NCBI RefSeq assembly: GCF_013141695.1
Contig: NZ_WHNY01000075.1
Span: 124,001 to 188,000 of the forward strand
Direction of reading: 5' to 3'
Source of the DNA: Paenibacillus plantarum
GTDB lineage: Bacteria > Bacillota > Bacilli > Paenibacillales > NBRC-103111
DNA: 64,000 bases
Program-made: the position numbers and the translations under genes
Shown: positions 17,723-26,229 of the stretch, piece after piece
How positions within the stretch are numbered: the first letter of the stretch is position 1
Layout: each line of letters begins with the position of its first letter
Notes under the pieces: generated by a model
The model's database searches: none
What the model saw: only the letters and a program-made list of their open reading frames with translations
What the model was told of the DNA's origin: nothing

Positions 17723-19474
17723 ATGAGAATAAACAGAAGAGTTATTTATATCACTTTTATTATTGTTATTTTGTTATTAATTACGAACAATAGCTCCTAT
17801 TATTGGTATGCGAAATCCATATTAAAGCAGGAAATGTCAGAACAAATGGCAACGACAGCGAATCAAATTCGAACGTCGATTGAGCAGTCGGAAGCGGGAG
17901 CCTTCTTCGTGGAAGATATGATCGGGGAACAATTGCGAACTGCCGCTATCTTTGCCAAAACGAAGCTGAATCCCGATATCGACAAGGTAACGAACGAAGA
18001 ACTTGTTCCCCTTGCTGAAAAGGCTGATGTGGACGGGTTTTCACTCATGAAGCGAACTGGCATTGGCGATGATATCATGGTTGGTAAATCGTCCGACCCC
18101 AAAGAACTAACACTTACAAGCACAAGTTCATTTGGATATTGGTTTACCGCTTTTGACCAGCTGCTGAAAAACCACAATGTAACGATTCCAGAGGGACAAA
18201 AGCTCCCTAATTTCTGGGCGGGGATTTATGAAGTACCTGCTTCAGGCACGAGCGATGTTAGTAAATTTGGCTATTATTACGATGGGGAAACGAATTATAT
18301 CATTTGTGTGTTTGTGAATGCTGATAAGATTAAGAAGTTCAAGGATATTATTGGTGCGGATACGATTGTCAAAAAAACACTGACATCCAATCCGGATATT
18401 ATAGAAATTTCCGGATTAAACGGGATCACATTCGGTACGAAGCCGAAGGAATATACGAGACCGAATGGCATTATGTATGTTTCCATGTATGACCGTCCTC
18501 TGCTATTTGGTACACAGAATATCATTCATGTGAATGATTTCACGAATTTCAAACGTGCTATCCAGGACGAAAAGCCAGTAAGTGTGGTTGAAAGCTATGA
18601 GGGAAAACCGATTCTGAAGACATTTGTGTATGTGCCAATTAAAGAGAGAATAACAGATGTTCAGCGAGAAATACCTTATGTGATCACCATTGTTTCGGAC
18701 TACCAGTCCATACAGAAGACGTTGAATGACCAACTTATTCGTGTTGCTCTGATCATTGTTTTGTTTACCTTGTTCAGTTGTATTCTTGTATTCCTCGTAT
18801 TCCGATTCAATACGAAGTCGCGTGAAACAGCCGTTCAGTCCACACAAGAAATGTATATTCAAAATGTAGACCTCATGTTTGCGACGATTCGCAGTCAACG
18901 ACATGATTTCCTGAATCATGTACAAACCCTATACGCCTTATTGGCCAATGGAAAAAAAGAGGATCAACTGCGTTACATGGAGGAATTGATTGAGGAAATT
19001 AATGAAGTCAATGATATTATTCGAATTGGGCAGCCAGCTATCGCTGCATTGATTCAATCGAAAATAACGCTAGCGATGCGAACCAAAGTCTCTTTTAGCT
19101 ATGAATTTACAGGTCTGGATGGGTTATCTCTTGGTGTGAAATCGGTCGATCTCGTGAAAATTATCGGGAATCTCATTGATAATGCCTTTGATGAAGCGAA
19201 TAAATTCCCAGCAGAAGAGCGAGAGGTGTCTGTGAAAGGGTGGAAGGAATTGAACGATGTGAAGATTTCTGTGAAGAATCGGGTGAATCCATCGTTTCAT
19301 CTGGAAGACGACACGGATTTGTTCGCGATCGGCTATAGCACCAAGTTAGAAGGTGGACATCAAGGGCTCGGCTTGCCAGTGGTTAAGGAACGTGTTGAGT
19401 ATTATCGGGGAACGATTGAAGTTAAAGTGGAAGAAGGCTTTATTTGTTTTCAACTATCGATTCCCATGCAATAG
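17723..19474 (+). CDS. Orphan sensor histidine kinase with Spo0B-like phosphotransfer domain
   Basis: A 583-residue membrane kinase. ATG at 17723 places the first membrane helix at residues 7-24; a TTG at 17702 is also in frame and neither has a strong ribosome site. A sensor region of about 310 residues faces outside, and a second helix lies at 341-362. The cytoplasmic part has RSQRHDFLNHVQTL with His394, the R-x-H-D-x-x-N-H pattern of Spo0B-type kinases such as CitA/DcuS and AgrC. The ATPase core follows with IIGNLIDNAFDEA and GGHQGLGLPVVKERVE. No response regulator is adjacent, so its partner is encoded elsewhere. A role in cell-state signalling is conjecture. Confidence 0.88.
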   Translation: MRINRRVIYITFIIVILLLITNNSSYYWYAKSILKQEMSEQMATTANQIRTSIEQSEAGAFFVEDMIGEQLRTAAIFAKTKLNPDIDKVTNEELVPLAEKADVDGFSLMKRTGIGDDIMVGKSSDPKELTLTSTSSFGYWFTAFDQLLKNHNVTIPEGQKLPNFWAGIYEVPASGTSDVSKFGYYYDGETNYIICVFVNADKIKKFKDIIGADTIVKKTLTSNPDIIEISGLNGITFGTKPKEYTRPNGIMYVSMYDRPLLFGTQNIIHVNDFTNFKRAIQDEKPVSVVESYEGKPILKTFVYVPIKERITDVQREIPYVITIVSDYQSIQKTLNDQLIRVALIIVLFTLFSCILVFLVFRFNTKSRETAVQSTQEMYIQNVDLMFATIRSQRHDFLNHVQTLYALLANGKKEDQLRYMEELIEEINEVNDIIRIGQPAIAALIQSKITLAMRTKVSFSYEFTGLDGLSLGVKSVDLVKIIGNLIDNAFDEANKFPAEEREVSVKGWKELNDVKISVKNRVNPSFHLEDDTDLFAIGYSTKLEGGHQGLGLPVVKERVEYYRGTIEVKVEEGFICFQLSIPMQ

Positions 19475-19484
19475 CAGAAATGAG

Positions 19485-19524
19485 AAAAATCGCGATTTGG
19501 TCAGCCAAATCAGCGATTTTTTTT
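19485..19524. terminator. Bidirectional terminator after the orphan kinase
   Basis: AAAATCGC with an inner GATTTGG/CCAAATC stem pairs with GCGATTTT, flanked by T-runs on both strands. It serves the kinase gene and the converging gene on the minus strand. Confidence 0.88.
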
Positions 19525-19528
19525 GGTC

Positions 19529-20050
19529 TCATTTTGTAAATGAATAAGGCAGATAAGGCAATACATAGTTCCAAAATGGAAGTACTAGACAGACAACGAG
19601 TAAAACCCAACGGAATACCGTTTCACTCGCGGAGCCGGTGTCGATTGCAATCCATTTGGGGAGCAGTCGGATTCTGAACGTTATTGGCCAGAAAAGCTGG
19701 ACACCACGATCATTAAGTAGGTCGATTAAGGGATGTGAAGCATACGAAAGGATGAATACCCAGAAATATAATGGCGGCAGAGGTAAGCATATCATCGCGA
19801 GCAGCGCCATGAAAAGTAGAGAATGCGTCAATGTTCGATGTTTGATTTTCAAAACATGAAGCAAGGCAGATAAAGGGAAGAGAACCTTGGCCATGGTGGA
19901 ACCTGGTTTATCTACATCGGCTAAGGTGCCCGCCAAACAACCGAGTAATAAAGAACCTGCAGCATCCCATGTGAAGAAACTGATGTCGCCTTGAATGAGT
20001 ACAATTTCGGCTGCAATCATTCCAGCGACACTGTGTGTTTTTTGTAGCAT
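19529..20050 (-). CDS. YdjM-family membrane-bound metal-dependent hydrolase-like protein
   Basis: A 173-residue hydrophobic protein starting at ATG 20050 after TAGGAAGG; the frame continues upstream without a ribosome site. It begins MLQKTHSVAG and has the family's conserved histidine/aspartate set: THSVAG, LADVDKPGST, KHRTLTHSL and SHPLIDLLNDRGVQLFWP. Those residues match the LexA-regulated YdjM/YfhO-like integral membrane family annotated as metal-dependent hydrolases, whose substrate is unknown. Four or so membrane segments are visible. It is monocistronic and converges on the orphan kinase gene. Confidence 0.82.
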   Translation of the reverse strand: MLQKTHSVAGMIAAEIVLIQGDISFFTWDAAGSLLLGCLAGTLADVDKPGSTMAKVLFPLSALLHVLKIKHRTLTHSLLFMALLAMICLPLPPLYFWVFILSYASHPLIDLLNDRGVQLFWPITFRIRLLPKWIAIDTGSASETVFRWVLLVVCLVLPFWNYVLPYLPYSFTK

Positions 20051-20277
20051 AATAAGCGCCTTCCTATTCATGAGTTCATATAACTTTATACTATTCGATT
20101 TATACATGGAAATTAAGGGTATCGCAATACAAAATAGATATTGTCGTGTTTCACCTATATAAATGTCTGGATACACCTTATAAACAAGATGAGGGATGCT
20201 CTACAATAAGTCGTAAAGGTGCAATAAATAAGGAAGTACATCTAACACGCTGCCCGTGTATCTAGGAGGAAAAACAC

Positions 20278-22983
20278 ATGAGTTCCATTCGTATTTCAGC
20301 TTTGTTTTGTGAATATCAAGTTAATCCAATCGGATTGGATACTGCTGGGCCACGCTTTACTTGGCAGCTCGAAGCTGACACTAACGCTACTGTGCAATCA
20401 GCCTATCAGATTCAGGTAAGTACGCATCCAGATGATTTCGAACCAGCGAGCTTGGTATGGGATACGGATCGTATCGCTTCAGAGCAATCTGTGCTTGTTG
20501 CCTATGCAGGACTTGAGCTGCAGCCGCGGACTCGATATTTCTATCGCGTGAAGATATGGAATCAATCCGGTTTGGCTTCGCCATGGAGTGAAATCGCTTT
20601 CTGGGAGATGGGACAGCTTCAAGCAACGGATTGGCAAGCGGAATGGATTACGCCAGATCCTACACATATTGACGCCGATGCAGAAGAAGCCTACTACCTT
20701 CGGAAAACCTTCCGTGTAAGTGGAGAGATTCGCAAGGCGACGATTTATGCGACAAGTCATGGGGTGTATGAACTAGAACTCAATGGTTCGCGGGTTGGTG
20801 ATTGGGAGTTGACGCCAGGCTGGACCAGCTATAACCATCGTTTGCAGGTTCAGAGTTACGATGTCACGAACAGTCTGATGTCAGGGACGGAGCACACCGT
20901 TGGCGCGGTATTGGCGAACGGTTGGTTCAAAGGAAATTTGGCCTGGACGCATCAGCGGAATGTTTTTGGAAGCGTAAGGGCGCTGCTCATGCAGATGCAT
21001 ATAGTTTATGAGGATGGAACAGAAGAGATCGTGGTCAGCGATTCCTCTTGGCGAACGTCACTTGGACCCGTCCGTATGTCAGAGCTTTATCACGGTGAAA
21101 CCTTCGATGCTGGTTTGGAGCTTACGGGTTGGAGTCTGCCGAGTTATAATGACCAAGATTGGGCTCCAAGTATTGAACTCGGCTATGGTAAGGAAACTTT
21201 GGTTATGCAAGAGAATGAACCCTCTCGCGTGACGGAACAGCTGAAGCCAATCGCTGTCATTGAGACCCCGTTAGGGGAGACTGTGCTTGATTATGGTCAA
21301 AATATGGTAGGGAAAATAGAGATGCGATTTACGCTGCCCGCGGGTACACGCATCGAACTGCTGCACGCAGAAGTGCTTGATGCACAAGGCAATTTCTATA
21401 TTGGCAATCTGAGATCGGCGAAGCAATTGGTTACCTACGTGTGCAGTGGACAGGGCGAAGAGTCGTATGCGCCGCATTTCTCTTTCCAAGGCTTCCGTTA
21501 TGTCAAAGTTATGGGATGGCCACAGGACGTTGCATTCGATGCTGCCAGTTTTACGGGGCTGGTTATTCACACCGACATGGTAGCGAAGGGGACATTTGAA
21601 TGTTCTCACGAACTTCTCAATCAACTGCAGCGAAATATTGTGTGGGGTCAACGGGGGAATTTCCTTGATGTGCCGACGGATTGTCCGCAGCGTGATGAGA
21701 GGCTGGGCTGGACAGGGGATGCGCAGGTGTTTATTCGCACAGCAGCCTTCAACTATGATGTGGCCCTCTTCTTCAGTAAGTGGCTGCGTGATTTGAAAGC
21801 AGATCAGCGTGAGGATGGAGGCGTGCCATTCGTGATTCCGCAAGTCCTGAGAGAAAACGAGCATTCTTCTTCAGCTTGGGGAGATGCGGCGGTGATCTGC
21901 CCGTGGACGCTCTATCAGGTATATGGGGACCAGCGTGTGCTAGAAGAGCAGTATGACAGTATGAAAGGTTGGATTACTTATATCCGCCAGCAGGGTGAGA
22001 ATGAATACTTGTGGCAAACCGGCTTCCACTTCGGTGATTGGCTTGGACTCGACGCCAAAGAGGGCAGTTATGTCGGGGCAACACCCAAAGATCTAATCGC
22101 AACTTGCTTCTATGCGTATTCGACTTCGCTTTTTGTCAAAACAGCGGAAGTTCTGGGACGCGAAGCGGATGTCGCTGAATTCACAGCGCTCTATGAGCGC
22201 ATTGTGGATGCTTTCACTGCGGAGTTTGTGACACCAAGCGGAAGACTAGCAGCACATACGCAAACTGCTCATGTGCTTCCGCTAATGTTCGGTCTTGTGA
22301 AGGGAAGCGTTCGGGAACGCTTAGCAGCGACCCTTGTCGAGTATGTCAAAGAGCAAAAATATCATCTGACGACGGGCTTTGTCGGCACACCGTATTTATG
22401 TCATGTGCTCTCGGAAAATGGCTATCATGATGTGGCCGTCAAGCTTGTTATGCAAGAGGACTATCCGTCTTGGCTGTACCCGATTCATCAAGGGGCTACC
22501 ACGATTTGGGAGCACTGGGATGGCATCAAACCAGATGGTAGTTTCTGGAGCGATAATATGAATTCCTATAATCATTATGCTTATGGATCCATTGGCGACT
22601 GGTTATATCGCAGAGTAGCAGGCTTGGATTCTGATGACTCGCAGCCAGGTTACAAACGCATGAGCTTCCGACCTCGGCCAGATTCTGGCCTATCGTATGC
22701 CAAAGCATCTCTCATCACGAATTACGGGGAGGTTCGAAGTGAATGGACTATCGAAGAGGACGGTGTTATCAGGTATACGTTCCAGCTCCCGCCAAACACT
22801 AGCGGAGAGGTCATTTTAACTAAATCGACTCTTTCGGAATTGACATGTCATGGTCAAAAAATAGATACAGTTCCAGGCATTCAAAGTGTTCGGGAAGTTG
22901 AAGGCGATGTAAGGATTGAGCTTGGCTCAGGAATCTATCAATTTCAAGTACAGCGTACAAACTCCTTATCTTTGTCATTCTAA
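20278..22983 (+). CDS. Alpha-L-rhamnosidase, glycoside hydrolase family 78
   Basis: A 901-residue enzyme with no signal peptide, preceded by CTAGGAGGA. It releases alpha-linked L-rhamnose from glycosides, oligosaccharides or pectic side chains. Domain order is an N-terminal FN3-like domain, a Bac_rhamnosid_N sandwich (SHGVYELELNGSRVGDWELTP), a second sandwich (LDYGQNMVGK), the (alpha/alpha)6 barrel and a C-terminal sandwich. The acidic catalytic motif is DCPQRDERLGWTGD with Glu474 as likely general acid, and the second acidic residue lies in TIWEHWDGI. Being intracellular, it needs imported substrate; the second ABC importer cluster 1.5 kb downstream is a candidate, but that link is inference. 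Confidence 0.94.
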   Translation: MSSIRISALFCEYQVNPIGLDTAGPRFTWQLEADTNATVQSAYQIQVSTHPDDFEPASLVWDTDRIASEQSVLVAYAGLELQPRTRYFYRVKIWNQSGLASPWSEIAFWEMGQLQATDWQAEWITPDPTHIDADAEEAYYLRKTFRVSGEIRKATIYATSHGVYELELNGSRVGDWELTPGWTSYNHRLQVQSYDVTNSLMSGTEHTVGAVLANGWFKGNLAWTHQRNVFGSVRALLMQMHIVYEDGTEEIVVSDSSWRTSLGPVRMSELYHGETFDAGLELTGWSLPSYNDQDWAPSIELGYGKETLVMQENEPSRVTEQLKPIAVIETPLGETVLDYGQNMVGKIEMRFTLPAGTRIELLHAEVLDAQGNFYIGNLRSAKQLVTYVCSGQGEESYAPHFSFQGFRYVKVMGWPQDVAFDAASFTGLVIHTDMVAKGTFECSHELLNQLQRNIVWGQRGNFLDVPTDCPQRDERLGWTGDAQVFIRTAAFNYDVALFFSKWLRDLKADQREDGGVPFVIPQVLRENEHSSSAWGDAAVICPWTLYQVYGDQRVLEEQYDSMKGWITYIRQQGENEYLWQTGFHFGDWLGLDAKEGSYVGATPKDLIATCFYAYSTSLFVKTAEVLGREADVAEFTALYERIVDAFTAEFVTPSGRLAAHTQTAHVLPLMFGLVKGSVRERLAATLVEYVKEQKYHLTTGFVGTPYLCHVLSENGYHDVAVKLVMQEDYPSWLYPIHQGATTIWEHWDGIKPDGSFWSDNMNSYNHYAYGSIGDWLYRRVAGLDSDDSQPGYKRMSFRPRPDSGLSYAKASLITNYGEVRSEWTIEEDGVIRYTFQLPPNTSGEVILTKSTLSELTCHGQKIDTVPGIQSVREVEGDVRIELGSGIYQFQVQRTNSLSLSF

Positions 22984-22999
22984 GTTTATCGAGTATAAT
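22972..22999 (+). promoter_or_regulatory. Sigma-A-type promoter for the ComFB-family gene
   Basis: TTGTCA and TATAAT are separated by 16 bp, straddling the stop codon of the rhamnosidase gene and ending 36 bp before the next start. The gene therefore probably does not depend on rhamnosidase transcription. Confidence 0.55.
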
Positions 23000-23034
23000 A
23001 GACTTAACGAAGGTTCTTAGAGGGAGAGTTACAG

Positions 23035-23304
23035 ATGGCTGTCATCAACGCAATGGAAACCGTGGTTAAGCAGTTGTTCGAAGAATTCCGGAAGAACTAT
23101 GAATTGAAGTGTGATTGTGGAACGTGTCAAGAAGATATATTGGCAATCGCGCTGAACAAGCTTCCGCCACGTTATACTTCCAGTGAGAAGGGACATCTAT
23201 TTGTAAAAGGTGAATTTACGAATCAACAATTGCGTTCAGATGTCATGCGAGAATTAATGGAAGCATCGAGCATTGTTGAGCATCATCAACATCATCGTGA
23301 GTAA
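23035..23304 (+). CDS. ComFB-family late competence/nucleotide-binding protein
   Basis: An 89-residue protein matching the ComFB family. It shows the NAMETVVKQLFEEF opening, the cysteine cluster CDCGTCQEDILAIALNKLPP, then RYTSSEKGHLFVK and a histidine-rich tail. In Bacillus comFB sits in the late competence operon; family members in other phyla bind cyclic dinucleotides. Here it is alone, without comFA or comFC, so a second-messenger function is at least as likely as a DNA-uptake role. It has a GAGGGAGAG ribosome site, its own promoter and its own terminator. Confidence 0.85.
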   Translation: MAVINAMETVVKQLFEEFRKNYELKCDCGTCQEDILAIALNKLPPRYTSSEKGHLFVKGEFTNQQLRSDVMRELMEASSIVEHHQHHRE

Positions 23305-23320
23305 ATGCAAGATAGGTATA

Positions 23321-23359
23321 CGCCGCTATCTCCGTTCAGACGGAGGTGGCGGCGTTTTT
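23321..23359 (+). terminator. Terminator after the ComFB-family gene
   Basis: CGCCGCTATCTCCG pairs with CGGAGGTGGCGGCG (with G-U pairs), followed by five T, 16 bp after the stop. Confidence 0.88.
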
Positions 23360-23980
23360 GATTGTGGGCGGATGCGCAGCGAACTGTCCCTATACCCCAT
23401 CTGAACACGTGTGCTTTTCGCCTAAAGTTGATTTAGTCCGATATTTCCAAATTAAAACGAAGATTGCTTGTGAAAAAAAGCCCGATAGTCCGATTATGCC
23501 GAACTATTTACCCGTATTCCTTCTGGGAGGGTTGTTTTGGTCGATTTAGGTGGGCGTATTAGGACTAAATAAGATTTTATGATGCGGACAGTGAGATTAA
23601 ATCGGCAATTTCGGACTAAATGGTGCCAGTGGAGGAACCCGAACTCGAGCATGTCGGGAAATCATATGGCGACGCTGCAAGGCATATTGGAGTGCTGTAA
23701 GTCGATTATTTCGACTATCTCACACGCATTTACCAATGCATTACTCCTGCACTTTCTCACGCGCGACTTGCGCACTATCCCTACATAGTTCTTACGTACT
23801 ATCTTGCGCAAACCCGCGCTACTAACCCATTTGTCACGTCTCCCTGAATGCAAACAAAATTACATAATATAGAAAAAAAAGATGTAAGAGATGCAAAAAT
23901 AAATGCGCTGTTTTTTCACGCACTTCAAGCTAAGATAGAAGTAGGAATTTCCAAATAAATGAAAATCAGGAGGGGTTCAT
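23360..23980. other. Intergenic region without a supported gene, containing inverted repeats
   Basis: No reading frame here has both a start signal and family resemblance. A 15-bp motif ATTTAGTCCGATATT (23431-23445) recurs inverted at 23606-23620 with one difference, and weaker TAGTCCGA/GGACTAAAT copies lie between. The stretch 23740-23830 is rich in CGCACTATC/CGTACTATC-like words. It looks like decayed repeat sequence rather than coding DNA. Confidence 0.55.
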
Positions 23981-24148
23981 GTGAAATCAGAGCAGTTTAA
24001 TGGCATTTTTGATTCGGTGTTAACGGATGTTGTACAACAATCTTATGGCAATATATGCTTGCCCTCCGATGAACAAATCCAACAATCGATGAAAAAAATG
24101 ATGTCGATGTTAGAAGAAAACCCGAAATGGTTGTTGCACAATGAATGA
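23981..24148 (+). CDS. Small protein of unknown function overlapping sda
   Basis: A 55-residue frame starting with GTG and preceded by CAGGAGGGG at ideal spacing, too small for usual gene callers. It begins VKSEQFNGIFDSVLTDVVQQ, is soluble with a methionine- and lysine-rich helix (SMKKMMSMLEE) and ends NPKWLLHNE. I recognise no family. Its last eight bases overlap the start of the Sda gene, so the two are translationally coupled and probably cotranscribed. That coupling suggests a role in the same developmental checkpoint, or a leader function for Sda translation; both are inference. Confidence 0.6.
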   Translation: MKSEQFNGIFDSVLTDVVQQSYGNICLPSDEQIQQSMKKMMSMLEENPKWLLHNE

Positions 24149-24311
24149 TCGCGAAAACTTGAAAGCCATCTCCAATGACACACTTGTTGATGCCTATATA
24201 AATGCAAGCCGGATGAAGCTGAGTAAGGAATTTCTCTTGTTTTTACTTTTAGAAATTCAAGCTAGACAAATTAGTTTATTCCGAGAAAATAGTTTGGAAA
24301 GCACCAGCTAA
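24141..24311 (+). CDS. sda: Sporulation checkpoint inhibitor Sda
   Basis: A 56-residue microprotein. The segment ISNDTLVDAYINASRMKLSKEF followed by LLEIQARQIS aligns by eye with Bacillus Sda ([22 protein letters not shown], then ENEIKRRS), an anti-parallel helical hairpin. Sda binds the phosphotransfer domain of sporulation kinases such as KinA and blocks entry into sporulation when replication is disturbed. Conserved hydrophobic positions and spacing agree; the protein has extra N- and C-terminal residues. It starts at ATG 24141 inside the end of the preceding microgene. In Bacillus the promoter contains DnaA boxes; I found no clear one within 150 bp upstream of the pair. Confidence 0.82.
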   Translation: MNDRENLKAISNDTLVDAYINASRMKLSKEFLLFLLLEIQARQISLFRENSLESTS

Positions 24312-24429
24312 TGTGTACTCCATATAGAGAGTTTAAAAAAAAGTGTGAATCCTTTACAATGTAACCGACAGGAAACTCCTGACGTTGCATGGTAGGGGAT
24401 TTTTTGTTTGCGCTAAAGGGAGGGCATTC

Positions 24430-26229
24430 ATGTACATACTTCAGAAATTGATACCCACGAATTGGTTTCGAAATCAACGCATTCGATATAAAATTATTCT
24501 CATTTATTTTCCACTGATCTTCGTGCCCTTATTTGTGCTGGGTTTCGTTTCGAACCAAGTGTACACGAACGCTATCGTCAAAAAAACGATCAAAAACGTG
24601 TCGGACAACTCCTCCCTCATCATTACCCGCATCACAGGCATGTTAACGAACGTGGAAAGCTGTGCGAATATGTTAACGATTAATCTCAATAAAGTGATCG
24701 TAGAAGACCCACAATCCTTAGCAGCACCAGAAACTAGCCTCCAAATGTACACGCAGATCACGAATCAGCTGAGCTTTGCCTTGCTCGTTTTCCCCGATGT
24801 GCAATCAGCTGCATTCATTGATACGAATAATCGGATCTATGGCTCACATGTATTAATGGAACGGAATCGCGAGTGGATTGCCACGAGTCCCTTGTTAAAG
24901 CAAATTGATTCGTCGAGCGGCAATAACATTTGGTTCCCGATGCAGCGCAGAGATTATTTAACCAACGGTTCGCAAGAAACCGTGATGACGTTAGGGAAGC
25001 GGATCGTAAATATATACACCGGACAGAAATTAGGCCTGCTTGTACTCAATATCAAAGAAAGCTCCTTATCCGCGATTTATCAGAAAATCGGTTCTATCCA
25101 AGATGGCAGTTATTTTATCGTGGATGATGAAGGTGTTGTTACCTCTTCGCAGCATCCAGAGGATGTGCTCCAAGAAGTGGCCAATCCCGAGATGAAGGGC
25201 TGGATCACCTCTAGCAAGCATGTTACCGAACCGACTTCTTTCGAATATGAGAAAACTCTAGTCGTGAGCTCCGATGTCCCTAGCTTTGGTTGGAAATTGA
25301 TTTCGATGGCACCTCTTGCTTCATTGACGGCAGATACGCGCAAAATAACGTTACTCATCGTATTGCTGGGTATTGTCTGCCTCTTTTTTGCCCTTCTTGG
25401 CGCAGGCATGCTCTCCCAATTGATCGCTAAGCCCATTATGGGGCTCACGAAATACATGAAGAAGGTCAAGGAAGGCAGCTTAGACATCGAATTCCAAGTA
25501 AATTCAGAAGATGAAATCGGGATGCTGTCTTCTGGCTTTAATGCGATGATTCGGCGGATTCAAGAACTTTTGACCAACATTAATTGGGAGCAAAAGAAGA
25601 AGCGGGAATACGAGCTTGCCCTGATTCAAGCGCAAATTAAGCCGCACTTCCTCTATAATACGTTGGATGTCATCTATACGCTGTCAGAAATGGGACGAAC
25701 CCGCGATGTGCAGCGGACAACGAAAGCATTGGCCGATTTCTATCGCGCTGCGCTTAGTAAAGGCCGCGAAACCATCACGATTGAAGAAGAAATTCGCAAT
25801 GTAAAAGATTATTTATCTATCCAGCGAATTCGCTATTCCGATGTGTTTACCTATGAATTTGATATTCATAACGATGTGTTAAGCGGTCAAATTCCGAAAC
25901 TGACTATACAGCCGCTTATCGAAAATGCCATATATCATGGGCTCAAAACGAAAGGAAGTCTTGGACTTCTCAAGGTAACAGGCGAAATTGTCGATTCCAA
26001 AATAAAAATCATCGTCGCGGATGATGGCGTGGGCATGGATTCGGAGCGGCTCAAGGCCATTGTGAAAAAGACGGAATCTCCTCAGGAGGCTGTCGGATAT
26101 GGCTTCAAGAATGTGAACGACCGTATCCAATTGTACTATGGAGATGAATATGGCTTACAAATTACAAGTGAACTAGGACAAGGCACGGAAGTTACGCTAT
26201 GGTTGCCTTTTAGGTGGGATGAGGAGTAG
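24430..26229 (+). CDS. YesM-type sensor histidine kinase of the second importer cluster
   Basis: A 599-residue kinase starting at ATG 24430 after AAGGGAGGG. Membrane helices lie at about residues 20-41 and 305-327, enclosing a dCache-like extracellular region of about 260 residues. A HAMP domain follows, then QAQIKPHFLYNTLDVIYTL with His406, LIENAIYHGL and DDGVGMD for ATP binding. It has the same architecture as the first kinase (1877-3628) but diverges in the sensor region, so it presumably recognises a different glycan. The response regulator begins at the base after its stop codon. Confidence 0.93.
   Translation: MYILQKLIPTNWFRNQRIRYKIILIYFPLIFVPLFVLGFVSNQVYTNAIVKKTIKNVSDNSSLIITRITGMLTNVESCANMLTINLNKVIVEDPQSLAAPETSLQMYTQITNQLSFALLVFPDVQSAAFIDTNNRIYGSHVLMERNREWIATSPLLKQIDSSSGNNIWFPMQRRDYLTNGSQETVMTLGKRIVNIYTGQKLGLLVLNIKESSLSAIYQKIGSIQDGSYFIVDDEGVVTSSQHPEDVLQEVANPEMKGWITSSKHVTEPTSFEYEKTLVVSSDVPSFGWKLISMAPLASLTADTRKITLLIVLLGIVCLFFALLGAGMLSQLIAKPIMGLTKYMKKVKEGSLDIEFQVNSEDEIGMLSSGFNAMIRRIQELLTNINWEQKKKREYELALIQAQIKPHFLYNTLDVIYTLSEMGRTRDVQRTTKALADFYRAALSKGRETITIEEEIRNVKDYLSIQRIRYSDVFTYEFDIHNDVLSGQIPKLTIQPLIENAIYHGLKTKGSLGLLKVTGEIVDSKIKIIVADDGVGMDSERLKAIVKKTESPQEAVGYGFKNVNDRIQLYYGDEYGLQITSELGQGTEVTLWLPFRWDEE

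Noticed and set aside
23850-23980. DnaA boxes in front of the sda microgenes
   Set aside because: No sequence close to TTATNCACA on either strand could be found in this stretch.
24405-24420. TTTGCGCTAAAG as a cre-like half site before the second sensor kinase
   Set aside because: Too many mismatches to the cre consensus, and it overlaps the ribosome-site region without palindromic support.
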